Source: an uncultured Acetobacteroides sp. | Lineage (GTDB): Bacteria > Bacteroidota > Bacteroidia > Bacteroidales > ZOR0009 | Length of the DNA stretch: 64,000 nucleotides | Assembly (NCBI RefSeq): GCF_963678165.1 | Contig: NZ_OY782755.1 | Coordinates: 1,178,001-1,242,000 of the forward strand | Reading direction: 5' to 3' | Part shown: piece after piece, positions 52,703-60,000 of the stretch | How the letters are laid out: every line of letters starts with the position of its first letter | Numbering within the stretch: position 1 is the stretch's first letter | Notes under the pieces: model-generated | What the model saw: the letters and a program-made list of their open reading frames with translations, nothing else | Databases searched by the model: none | What the model was told of the DNA's origin: nothing | Position numbers and translations under genes: made by a program

Positions 52703-53518
52703 TTAGTTGTAACTTCCTTCAATAAGTAGGCTCCCAATTGTTTTGCCAGTGGCAAAGGCAATCTTTAAGTTTAGAGCGGAACCTGCTGCTACCGCTATTG
52801 AGATGGTATTACCGTTAGTAATTGTCGATGCAGTTCCTACACCCGCTTGTACGGATGTAAAGAGGGAAGCATCCCACGATAGCTTCTTAATGGTTGCTGC
52901 TGCAGGGAATGAAATGTTTGCCTCCTGCGCATCAGAAAAGCAAACCGAAAGCAGTATTACCTTGGCGTTGCTATCAATAAGATTTTTAAGAACTCTTCCC
53001 TGATTGGCAGAAAGCGGCTTATTGGCAGCAGTAGAAAGTAAATCGTCAACGATATCGCTGATATTTACCTTGCTGGTAGATATTGTGTCGATTACAGTCT
53101 TGTTGCTTTTGATGAATGCAACAATCTCCTGCACCGTGTCGAGGGTAACATCATCGGATTGTAGTATCGTTAAAATTGTTTGCAGTTGAGCGTACAACTT
53201 GGCAAGCGTATCACCTGCAGGAGCAACGCCATCGCGGAGCGTGGTTATAATGCTGCTAGCCTCCTCTATTGCCTGCTGTGCTTTTAGATCGGCAGCGCCG
53301 GCCTGCTGCGACACGGTTGCTACGCTTTGCGACAGCGTTTCAACATCCGACTTTTCAGCCTTACCGTTTATGGCTTCAGCCAATCCATCCACCGAACCAA
53401 CGGGAATCTTATCTTCCCTATGAAAGAACGAATCCAACCAGTCGCCAAACTGCGATTCGGTGGGGTACATCCCTTTTTTAAACCAACTCTTAAGCTGCTG
53501 TATGCTTCGTAGTGCCAT
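52703..53518 (-). CDS. Phage tail fibre protein
   Basis: A 271-residue protein starting MALRSIQQLKSWFKKGMYPTESQFGDWLDSFFHREDKIP, a typical start for Bacteroidota phage fibre proteins that bind the baseplate. A helical/coiled section (about 45-150) with many Ala, Gln and Ser residues follows, then TAANKPLSANQGRVLKNLID, a motif known from tail fibre trimers. The last 80 residues look like a beta-sandwich head. It is the middle gene of the fibre cluster. Confidence 0.78.
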   Translation of the reverse strand: MALRSIQQLKSWFKKGMYPTESQFGDWLDSFFHREDKIPVGSVDGLAEAINGKAEKSDVETLSQSVATVSQQAGAADLKAQQAIEEASSIITTLRDGVAPAGDTLAKLYAQLQTILTILQSDDVTLDTVQEIVAFIKSNKTVIDTISTSKVNISDIVDDLLSTAANKPLSANQGRVLKNLIDSNAKVILLSVCFSDAQEANISFPAAATIKKLSWDASLFTSVQAGVGTASTITNGNTISIAVAAGSALNLKIAFATGKTIGSLLIEGSYN

Positions 53519-53534
53519 TTTGCTCTATTTTAAG

Positions 53535-54488
53535 TTATCCCAAACGCATTATATAGGCCATCACGTAGTATGGAGGGCGGTTCTCGTGCGACTCGCCACC
53601 ACCAGCCTCTTTTGATTTATAATTTCTAGCCTCAGAAGAGTTTGAATCTCCAGAAACTCGTATGCCTGCTGCACTTTCATCGGAATCTGTGTATACTCCT
53701 ACTGAGTCGCCTTTTAACCTATTGCCAAGAAACAAATGGAAATGTTTAGCAAGTTGGGCAACCGTTAAAGTCACCGATTTTAAGCCTCCTTTTTTTGCAA
53801 TGGCATCATAGTCTTCATCATTAGGATCAAAGCCAACAACAAATCTGCTTTTTAAGTCTGGAAGATTAAAAAAACCTTGTCCTACTGCTGATGGCGTGTG
53901 CAGCCTACCAATCTTTGCGTATAGCCCTGGATAATCAGTAGCCGAAAGCGTAGAGCCGTCGCACAAGGCGTAACCTGCAGGAATTGCTTCAGGAGTACAG
54001 TATCCCGCCCAAATCTGCGCGATGCCAAGCGGTGGAGGTGCCAGCAGCGCAATGGCTTCCTCGAGCACCTTTGCCTTAGCCTCCAACTCAACGTTAGTCT
54101 TGATCGATTTAAAGTCTGCCCAAGCAAACTTCTCGTTCCCGGTTCCTGCAGCCAGCGAACGGCGGGTGTAGGCAGTTGGGTAGGAGTTGCCCTGGGCGTC
54201 TACTGATATCGACTCGGTTTTTACGTAAAGCCCGGCGCTTACCGCTCCACCGTCAAAGCGAAGAATCTCACCTTGCGGAAAAGCCTGAGTCTTGACAAAT
54301 ACGTAACCCTCCGAGCGATTTGCACCACCATTGGTTAGGTCGCATCCTGCAAGGATTATCTTATCCCCACCGATATTTCCCAGCATGGCGAGCATGGCTG
54401 CGTTGCCCTGTATGTAGTCCAGCGTCTCCGCATCGAGTGGAAAATCGCGGTTTGCTTGATTCAAATAGTTACCTAAAATTTTATCCAT
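53535..54488 (-). CDS. Phage tail collar domain protein
   Basis: A 317-residue protein. The C-terminal half holds the tail-collar domain: PPPLGIAQIWAGYCTPEAIPAGYALCDGS followed by YPGLYAKIG, FNLPDLKSRFVVGFDPND, LTVAQLAKHFHLF and PPYYVMAYIMRLG. The N-terminal part carries its own beta-rich domain, starting MDKILGNYLNQANRDFPLDAETLDYIQG. Collar domains are found at the tips of phage short fibres and in contractile injection systems. It lies 2 bp after the next upstream gene. Confidence 0.9.
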   Translation of the reverse strand: MDKILGNYLNQANRDFPLDAETLDYIQGNAAMLAMLGNIGGDKIILAGCDLTNGGANRSEGYVFVKTQAFPQGEILRFDGGAVSAGLYVKTESISVDAQGNSYPTAYTRRSLAAGTGNEKFAWADFKSIKTNVELEAKAKVLEEAIALLAPPPLGIAQIWAGYCTPEAIPAGYALCDGSTLSATDYPGLYAKIGRLHTPSAVGQGFFNLPDLKSRFVVGFDPNDEDYDAIAKKGGLKSVTLTVAQLAKHFHLFLGNRLKGDSVGVYTDSDESAAGIRVSGDSNSSEARNYKSKEAGGGESHENRPPYYVMAYIMRLG

Positions 54489-54490
54489 AG

Positions 54491-54985
54491 CTATACATAA
54501 TTGATGGCGTAGCGCTTGCTCGCCAGTTTGTAGGTGTTGGTTATTGCCCTAAGGCGAGATTCATCCAAGCCTTTAAGATCGATGGGCAGGTTTACCATGA
54601 AGTCGAAGCCCGTTGTTCCCGAAAACCCTCGTCGCGAAATCAGCAGAGCACCCTCACCACGCCGCTTCAGCATTTTAAACTTGCTCTCCGAACGCTGGTA
54701 AATGAAAACTGCCGCACCTGAAATATCACCGTCGGTAACGGTGATCCGTCGGCTTGTTGGATCAAAGGCATCGTTAAGCACGGCGCGGAGGTAGCACGTT
54801 TGCCCGTTGTGGTATAACCGGTAGTTGGTCTCATCCCTAAACTGCATAAACGAGCGGTACAGGCTAACCACCGGAGAAATCATTGCATTCGCAATGGCTA
54901 CCAGCAGCGGCTTACGCAGCATGGTGGGTAGCAGCATTAACACCAGCTTCTTGTGCGATATGTCGTAGATTCTACTACTGCTCAT
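54491..54985 (-). CDS. Phage hypothetical protein (between baseplate J and collar)
   Basis: A 164-residue protein starting MSSSRIYDISHKKLVLMLLP. The first 60 residues are helical and partly hydrophobic, and the rest looks like a small beta-domain with YRLYHNGQTCYLRAVLNDAFDPTSRRI and GFDFMVNLPIDL. It overlaps the baseplate J-like gene by 11 bp, so it is coupled to it. I do not recognise a family; position suggests a baseplate wedge partner in the role of gpI. Confidence 0.75.
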   Translation of the reverse strand: MSSSRIYDISHKKLVLMLLPTMLRKPLLVAIANAMISPVVSLYRSFMQFRDETNYRLYHNGQTCYLRAVLNDAFDPTSRRITVTDGDISGAAVFIYQRSESKFKMLKRRGEGALLISRRGFSGTTGFDFMVNLPIDLKGLDESRLRAITNTYKLASKRYAINYV

Positions 54986-55817
54986 AAGGCTTCATGGTAA
55001 AGGTGGAACTCTTCAGCACAAAGTATCCAGCGGCAGGAACCTTCACAGCATCGATAGCCTCGGTGGTATCGACGCCAGCCTCCTTGCTCGATGATTCGCG
55101 TAGCTCCACCACCTTAACGCCATCAACCTTTTGAAGGGTGTCCACCAAATCCATGTTGGTGTACATACCGTTAAATGGCAGGTTTTCGATGTAGCTTTTA
55201 ACCGCATCGATACAGGCATTCTGCACATTTTCGGGTAGTAGCATCGGGTTGTAGTAGATGTCGCACGAAAGGTTGAACTCGTCCGGAGCAATGTTTACAA
55301 GGTTGATTCTTACGCCAGCGTCCTTGATCTCGTAGATGTAGGCATCCAACTGCACTTCCACTTCTTTTGGCAATGGGGTACGGATTCCATTAGTTTCTCC
55401 TGCTACCTTAATGGTAAGTATCGAAGCATCCTTATTCTCGGTAGCAACCGCATGCTTTACGACCCTTGCGGCTTCAATATCGTTTACGCTCATCAACGAG
55501 GAGTCGTAGTAGTCCTTGTCCGGAACAAGCGTTTTGTTTACCATAAAGGCTAGCACCTTGTCGCGATACCACTTTGGGCGGTGGGCAATAATCTCATCTA
55601 TCCGGGTACTAACATCCGATCGAAAGCGGTCGAACAGCGTCTCCAGAGTCCAAATGCAAACGGCCACCGTGTAGAAAAGAATGCTCTCAACGGACACCGT
55701 GCTGAATGTGGCGTTAAAGTCATCGCCCACCTTAAAGCGGTAGATGGCTGCCGCCGATTCGTTGCCCATAAACTCAGCGCAAATGGTGTGCTTTATTTCT
55801 GCTATGCTTCGTGCCAT
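54975..55817 (-). CDS. Baseplate J-like protein
   Basis: A 280-residue protein, shorter than the full Mu gp47/P2 gpJ but with the right layout. It has an N-terminal helix (MARSIAEIKHTICAEFM), a section with IWTLETLFDRFRSDVSTRIDEI, a central GETNGIRTPLPKEVEVQLDAYIYEIKDAGVR and the C-terminal VDTLQKVDGVKVVELRE. It would form part of the baseplate wedge that fixes the tail fibres. I used the ATG at 55817, which abuts the stop of the upstream gene. Confidence 0.8.
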   Translation of the reverse strand: MARSIAEIKHTICAEFMGNESAAAIYRFKVGDDFNATFSTVSVESILFYTVAVCIWTLETLFDRFRSDVSTRIDEIIAHRPKWYRDKVLAFMVNKTLVPDKDYYDSSLMSVNDIEAARVVKHAVATENKDASILTIKVAGETNGIRTPLPKEVEVQLDAYIYEIKDAGVRINLVNIAPDEFNLSCDIYYNPMLLPENVQNACIDAVKSYIENLPFNGMYTNMDLVDTLQKVDGVKVVELRESSSKEAGVDTTEAIDAVKVPAAGYFVLKSSTFTMKPYEQ

Positions 55818-55818
55818 A

Positions 55819-56115
55819 CTAGGATACAATAAAATCGATTTCTATTCCCATAAAGTTGATTCCTCCAACGGGATGCTGGGTTAAATCATCTACGGTTGGT
55901 GCAGTAAAAGGAACTATTCCTTTATTCGAGTAATAATCGACGATATCCGAGTCAACTATCGGCTCACTTCCAAGCAGCGAATCGTAAGGGTTTAGATCGT
56001 CAGTAATTGACAGCCCATTGCTTAAAGCCAAATCAAAAACCGATTCAATCCCACCTGAATGCTGTACAGCAACATCCAGCATCGACTGCCGTTCATATAC
56101 TTTTAAATTCGCCAT
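55819..56115 (-). CDS. Tail protein X/LysM-like protein
   Basis: A 98-residue protein with KVYERQSMLDVAVQHSGGIESVFDLALSNGLSITDDLNPY, the pattern of a degenerate LysM or gpX-like domain that joins hub to baseplate in contractile tails. Its C-terminal part (QHPVGGINFMGIEIDFIVS) is a short beta-extension. It starts a transcription or translation unit behind an ATTTAAA leader and is followed immediately by baseplate J. Confidence 0.78.
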   Translation of the reverse strand: MANLKVYERQSMLDVAVQHSGGIESVFDLALSNGLSITDDLNPYDSLLGSEPIVDSDIVDYYSNKGIVPFTAPTVDDLTQHPVGGINFMGIEIDFIVS

Positions 56116-56142
56116 TACTACCGTTTAAATACCATTTAAAGG
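56116..56142 (-). promoter_or_regulatory. ATTTAAA leader element before the LysM-like gene
   Basis: Plus-strand GTTTAAATACCATTTAAA fills the 27-bp gap. It shares the 14-mer AAATACCATTTAAA with the leader of the methyltransferase gene, in opposite orientation. Confidence 0.45.
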
Positions 56143-56661
56143 TTACTTTACCACCCTAAATCGTTTAAGCACAAAGTAGGCTAGTACAACAAGTCCAAGT
56201 GAAATAATTATAGCCATCCACGTAAATGCTGCGGGAGGCTTGGTTTTGGTTTTCGAATCAGATGATGTTTTAGCATTCGCATCCGATTTTGACTTATTGC
56301 TTTCGTTAGTGGCACTTGCTACCTCGCTCAACTTCCCTGTTTTTTCGGTGATGTTGGAATTCGTTTTGCGATTCGTTTTTTCCTGCGAAACCGTTTGCTC
56401 AACCGGGTATTGTTTCCCCGAACTATCAGGCTGAGAGTATTTGGTTGTAGTAGTTGTTCGGGTGGTTACCTCGTCTACTACCGACTTATCAACCTTCGTT
56501 GTGGAGTCCTTTTCAACCGCTTTGGCTGTGGACGATTTAGCCAAATCAACAACACTTGATGTTTTCGACGTAACATCTTCCGATGTTACAATCTTTGACG
56601 TTCGACATCCGAAAAGGAGGATGCTAAAAATCAATCCCGTTATCAGTAAGAAGTTTTTCAT
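56143..56661 (-). CDS. Lipoprotein with C-terminal membrane helix, candidate unimolecular spanin
   Basis: A 172-residue protein. A lipoprotein signal ends in LLFGCRTSK (lipidated Cys19), followed by a 120-residue Ser/Thr/Lys-rich, probably extended, periplasmic segment (VDEVTTRTTTTTKYSQPDSS). A C-terminal membrane helix follows at about 146-166 (WMAIIISLGLVVLAYFV), with a basic tail KRFRVVK. A protein fixed in the outer membrane by lipid and in the inner membrane by a helix is the plan of the phage T1-type u-spanin, which fuses the two membranes at lysis. It starts inside the preceding gene, 38 bp before its end, directly after the endolysin and coiled-coil genes. Confidence 0.7.
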   Translation of the reverse strand: MKNFLLITGLIFSILLFGCRTSKIVTSEDVTSKTSSVVDLAKSSTAKAVEKDSTTKVDKSVVDEVTTRTTTTTKYSQPDSSGKQYPVEQTVSQEKTNRKTNSNITEKTGKLSEVASATNESNKSKSDANAKTSSDSKTKTKPPAAFTWMAIIISLGLVVLAYFVLKRFRVVK

Positions 56662-56962
56662 ACTTTGCTATTGTTTTTTCGAGTTGCTCAATTTTCTTAT
56701 TGCGTTTGGCATGCAAGGCTATCTCATCGCGAAGTTTCGCGATTTCTTCTTTTAACTCGTCGTTTTCTTTTGATAGCGCATCTACCTTGGTTAGCAGGGT
56801 GTCTACTCTTTTTTCCAACGAATCGACCACCTTTTGCCAAGTTTCGAGAGCCATGTCAATATTTTCGATATTCTGCCGCTTACGGCCGAAGATCCACCCT
56901 CCAAAAGATCCGGCCAAACCAGTACCAAGGGCAATTACTATCGTTGATGCTACTTCGTTCAT
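56624..56962 (-). CDS. Small membrane coiled-coil protein of the lysis cassette
   Basis: A 112-residue protein with one N-terminal helix (TIVIALGTGLAGSFGGWIFG, about 7-26) and a long coiled coil (about 35-105, ELKEEIAKLRDEIALHAKRN). The form resembles a holin of the one-helix type or an inner-membrane i-spanin. Its ATG overlaps the endolysin stop by four bases and its own end overlaps the start of the lipoprotein gene. Which of the two roles it has cannot be told from sequence. Confidence 0.7.
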   Translation of the reverse strand: MNEVASTIVIALGTGLAGSFGGWIFGRKRQNIENIDMALETWQKVVDSLEKRVDTLLTKVDALSKENDELKEEIAKLRDEIALHAKRNKKIEQLEKTIAKYEKLLTDNGIDF

Positions 56963-57501
56963 ACAATGAATTTTTTAGCCAGTTCGTAAAGTCTCTTCCT
57001 ATCATCCAACCCATTCGTTCCACCATTAATGCGCTTCGAAATCGTGACGATATCATCAGCATCAGCAAAAGCATTTAGCCCATTGGTAGTCCAAAACCAG
57101 CATGCAGATTTCACAGCATTGTCCGGTTGTTCTAGCAACGCGGGGTTACTAAGCAAGGAAAGGTTGCCGAAAAGGGCTTTGCTGCATCGTTCATAGTTTG
57201 CTTTGCCTGTGACCTGAATTAGACCTCGGCCCTTGTATTTCTGCCCGTCGCCATCAGCCTCTGGAGTGTTACCAAGCTTAACAGCCAATCTTCCGGTGTC
57301 GTAGGCGCTACCGCTGGCTATTTCTCTGACATAGTTGAAGCACCCCGATTCGTGGGCCACCTGTGCGATGAAATGTCTTTTCCTTTGTGGGGTATTTATT
57401 CCATACTGCTCCATCCACCTGTTTAATGGATCTACGAATGGCTGTAGTACACCTGTTCTTGTTAAGGGACAAACCCCCTTTAGCTGGTTAATGGTTATCA
57501 T
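56959..57501 (-). CDS. GH19-type endolysin
   Basis: A 180-residue protein of the lysozyme-like GH19 chitinase/endolysin family. FIAQVAHESGCFNYVREIA contains the catalytic Glu, and YKGRGLIQVTGKANYERCSKAL is the second family signature. INGGTNGLDDRKRLYELA ends the fold. It would cut peptidoglycan glycan strands at the end of infection. There is no signal peptide, so it needs a holin. It overlaps the gp25-like gene and the membrane coiled-coil gene by four bases each. Confidence 0.9.
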   Translation of the reverse strand: MITINQLKGVCPLTRTGVLQPFVDPLNRWMEQYGINTPQRKRHFIAQVAHESGCFNYVREIASGSAYDTGRLAVKLGNTPEADGDGQKYKGRGLIQVTGKANYERCSKALFGNLSLLSNPALLEQPDNAVKSACWFWTTNGLNAFADADDIVTISKRINGGTNGLDDRKRLYELAKKFIV

Positions 57502-57809
57502 AATGGTTTAGTGTTAATGGTTACACTCAGCTTATTGCTATAATCGTCGTAGTTGATGCTTGCACGAGCGAAGTGGGCTCGAATCCTTTTCTCAATCTTT
57601 GATGGGCTATACTTTCCCCTAACGAACTGCGTCAGGCCACAACCCAATAGCGGATCTTCCTTCAGATCACCTTGAGACATGCTCAATACTAAAGCGGCAC
57701 ACTGATCGGTATTGTCGCCAACAGCCACCCCTTGTGTTATGATACCATTCCCATCTCTTTCGATAGAAACGGCTAAATCAAATTCAGTATCGAGCATTAA
57801 TCCTCTCAT
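57498..57809 (-). CDS. gp25/GPW-like baseplate wedge protein
   Basis: A 103-residue protein with the layout of the gp25 lysozyme-like baseplate wedge family: VAVGDNTDQCAALVLSMSQGDLKEDPLLGCGL, FVRGKYSPSKIEKRIRAHFARASINY and a beta-ending (KLSVTINTKPL). These form the baseplate wedge core near the sheath. Its stop overlaps the endolysin start, so lysis genes are inserted between this and the rest of the baseplate set. Confidence 0.72.
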   Translation of the reverse strand: MRGLMLDTEFDLAVSIERDGNGIITQGVAVGDNTDQCAALVLSMSQGDLKEDPLLGCGLTQFVRGKYSPSKIEKRIRAHFARASINYDDYSNKLSVTINTKPL

Positions 57810-57810
57810 G

Positions 57811-58326
57811 TCAGTGTTTTATGGTTGTATCTTCGATTTTATCGAAAGATTCCTTGTCTGTTATTTTAGCCAACTCTACTCGGAGAAGTCCTAAAAGTGC
57901 GGTACCACCATCTTGAGGCGTTGCCACTACTTTAGGGCTGTTTATTGCATCGATGAGACCATCAACCCTTTTGGATAGTTTTTCGAGTTGTGTCTTCAGC
58001 TCTGGAACAACGGCCAATCCTCCATTCTTTCCCCCGTTGAATTCTATTAATTCTACTTCATCGGCCATTACCAGAAATGCGGTTGCTTCATCTCCCTCTA
58101 TCTTTGCAATAAGGCAATCTGTATCCTTCCTCGGTTTTACAGACATCGATCCAACGCCAAGCAGTACATCATAGTAAGGAAGATCATCTTCATCAATTGC
58201 GGTCATTGTCTTGTTTACCCAGTCTATTTCACCTGCAGTAACCCAAACCAACGTCGCTTTAACGGCTCCATTTAAATGGTGCTTGAACAACATTCCAAAC
58301 TGATCTAACTCACTTTTAAGCGTCAT
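57811..58326 (-). CDS. Baseplate assembly protein, gpV/Mu gp45-like
   Basis: A 171-residue protein with an OB-fold-like region (VWVTAGEIDWVNKTMTAIDEDDLPYYDVLLGVG, then DTDCLIAKIEGDEATAFLVMADEVELIEFNGG) and a helical end. It would form part of the central spike. It overlaps the hub gene by four bases. Its early coding sequence also holds a perfect CCATTTAAATGG palindrome at 58268-58279. Confidence 0.7.
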   Translation of the reverse strand: MTLKSELDQFGMLFKHHLNGAVKATLVWVTAGEIDWVNKTMTAIDEDDLPYYDVLLGVGSMSVKPRKDTDCLIAKIEGDEATAFLVMADEVELIEFNGGKNGGLAVVPELKTQLEKLSKRVDGLIDAINSPKVVATPQDGGTALLGLLRVELAKITDKESFDKIEDTTIKH

Positions 58327-59279
58327 ACAGCCTTATCTCCTAGTTTACAAACCTGACGAAATCCACCTCCATCAAATGTTTTGGTAACAGCATCGATGTA
58401 GTAAAGACCATTCTTTTCGGGGTACAGCCAGCTGCATAATTCCATTCTCATACCATGCTGAACTCTTGGATTCCCAAATAGCGTAACATCACCATCCAAA
58501 CCGGGTACCTTTACAGCATGGTATATCTTTTTTGCCTCAGCCATCATTTCTGCTTCGCTAAGGTTTATACCGCTAAGAGTTCTGTGAATTGTTTTCCCGG
58601 CACCTTTGTCCCCGTATTCAACCTTCAACTTTTTACCCTTCTTCCTTATCAAGCTAATAGTCACTAGCGTATTTTCTATTGACTTTTGCTTAAGGCTTTC
58701 TGCTGCACACTTTTCAATGACAACTTTTACTGCAGGAATGCTGCTTTTTGCAATTGATGCAGCGTGTAACACTTTACCTTCGAACCAGGAGTGAATGCCC
58801 GTTTTTTTAAGTTCATCCAAAATGGCACTTGCAGCCATCTTGGAGAATCGAACAGTACCAAGCATTTTAGTCTCGTCGCACTGTATCTCGTAACCAGGTG
58901 CGATTGTCTGAAGCAATTTTTTCAAAGAGCAATTCTGAAGGCTTATGCTAACTGTTTTGCGTTTCAGTTTATACATCTCATCCTCCAGTTCCAGAACAAG
59001 AGGTATTCCCACAGGAACTTTTGCGATATAACCGCTAAACTCAAGCGTAAACTTGTCGTTACATCCAAGCCATATTTCAACCGGATCTCCCTCCCTAAAC
59101 CAATCGGTAACGCGAAACCTGTTAAAATCTCTTGTCTTTCGAGGTAGCGTGATTTCTGCAGTATCTGTTAGCGATTGCCAACTCGTTTCAATCTTAACAG
59201 CGCTAAACCTTCGTATTTTGAATCCCTGCCTCCCGTTGTTGGCAGGGAATTTTAATTCTCCATATAGTGTGTATGCCAT
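58323..59279 (-). CDS. Phage late control D/gpP-like baseplate hub protein
   Basis: A 318-residue protein matching the gpD/gp44-type hub. An N-terminal beta-region with DTAEITLPRKTRDFNRFRVTDWFREGDPVEIWLG and FSGYIAKV is followed by SLQNCSLKKLLQTIAPGYEI and, at the end, a segment with NPRVQHGMRMELCS, all typical of the hub fold. The hub caps the tail tube and carries the spike. It overlaps the spike gene by four bases. Confidence 0.82.
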   Translation of the reverse strand: MAYTLYGELKFPANNGRQGFKIRRFSAVKIETSWQSLTDTAEITLPRKTRDFNRFRVTDWFREGDPVEIWLGCNDKFTLEFSGYIAKVPVGIPLVLELEDEMYKLKRKTVSISLQNCSLKKLLQTIAPGYEIQCDETKMLGTVRFSKMAASAILDELKKTGIHSWFEGKVLHAASIAKSSIPAVKVVIEKCAAESLKQKSIENTLVTISLIRKKGKKLKVEYGDKGAGKTIHRTLSGINLSEAEMMAEAKKIYHAVKVPGLDGDVTLFGNPRVQHGMRMELCSWLYPEKNGLYYIDAVTKTFDGGGFRQVCKLGDKAV

Positions 59280-59282
59280 ACC

Positions 59283-59999
59283 CTAAACCATTGTTAGCAT
59301 ATCTTCATCGCTTACAGCCTCTATGCTATACTGCATCATATTAGGCTTACCCTGAACAGGCGTAAACGTTAGGCTTTCGGTAACAATGCTGACGATGTTT
59401 CTATCAGCGAAAATTTGGCCTTCTACACCAATGCTACTTGCAATCTCATGGAACTTCTGAATGGCATCCATTTGCCCGCGTACCGATCTAAATGCAGGCG
59501 GGTTATTCTCATCAGGAAGAATTATCCCATTAATGGTGATATTCCAATCCTCCAGCGAAAAGATTTCCTTTACCGATCCTATCCCTCCAACAGTAGATGT
59601 CTTTACAACTGTTTTTGGCCTGCTAAAATCAACTATTGTTGCCACTGGCATTAAGAACCTAGAATACCTGTAGTCCTTCAGAGTTCCATCAGCCTCATAC
59701 TTCTTGTATGAACCTTCTTTAATCCAAAATGCTCCAAAAACCTTGTTCCCAAACCGAACAGGAGCATCGTCGTATTCTGGATCTTCTTCCCTTAACTTGA
59801 TGTCAGGATATGAACCAGCCTTAAACTCCCTAGCTTGCCACCATGTTGGCAGATAGATTGGGCTTTCAACTCCAAACACATCGGAGAGCAGCTTTCCTAC
59901 AAAGGCAACATCTATAGTCGGCACAGCCTTCTTTAGGTCGCCTTTGTAGTCAGCGGCTATCTTCTCTTTGTTAATATTTTCAGTTAATGGGTTATACAT
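59283..59999 (-). CDS. Phage tail protein, DUF6046-like
   Basis: A 238-residue protein with YLPTWWQAREFKAGSYPDIK, VATIVDFSRPKTVVKTSTVGGIGSVKEIFSLEDWNITINGI and FHEIASSIGVEGQIF. I associate this with the DUF6046 family of Bacteroidota phages. The position, between tape measure and hub, is where P2/Mu-like phages have a tube-initiator protein, so that role is likely but inferred. It abuts both neighbours. Confidence 0.72.
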   Translation of the reverse strand: MYNPLTENINKEKIAADYKGDLKKAVPTIDVAFVGKLLSDVFGVESPIYLPTWWQAREFKAGSYPDIKLREEDPEYDDAPVRFGNKVFGAFWIKEGSYKKYEADGTLKDYRYSRFLMPVATIVDFSRPKTVVKTSTVGGIGSVKEIFSLEDWNITINGIILPDENNPPAFRSVRGQMDAIQKFHEIASSIGVEGQIFADRNIVSIVTESLTFTPVQGKPNMMQYSIEAVSDEDMLTMV

Positions 60000-60000
60000 A

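Noticed and set aside
57502-57526. A further AACCATTA-type leader before the endolysin
   Set aside because: It lies inside the last codons of the gp25-like gene, so the similarity to the ATTTAAA leaders may be due to coding.
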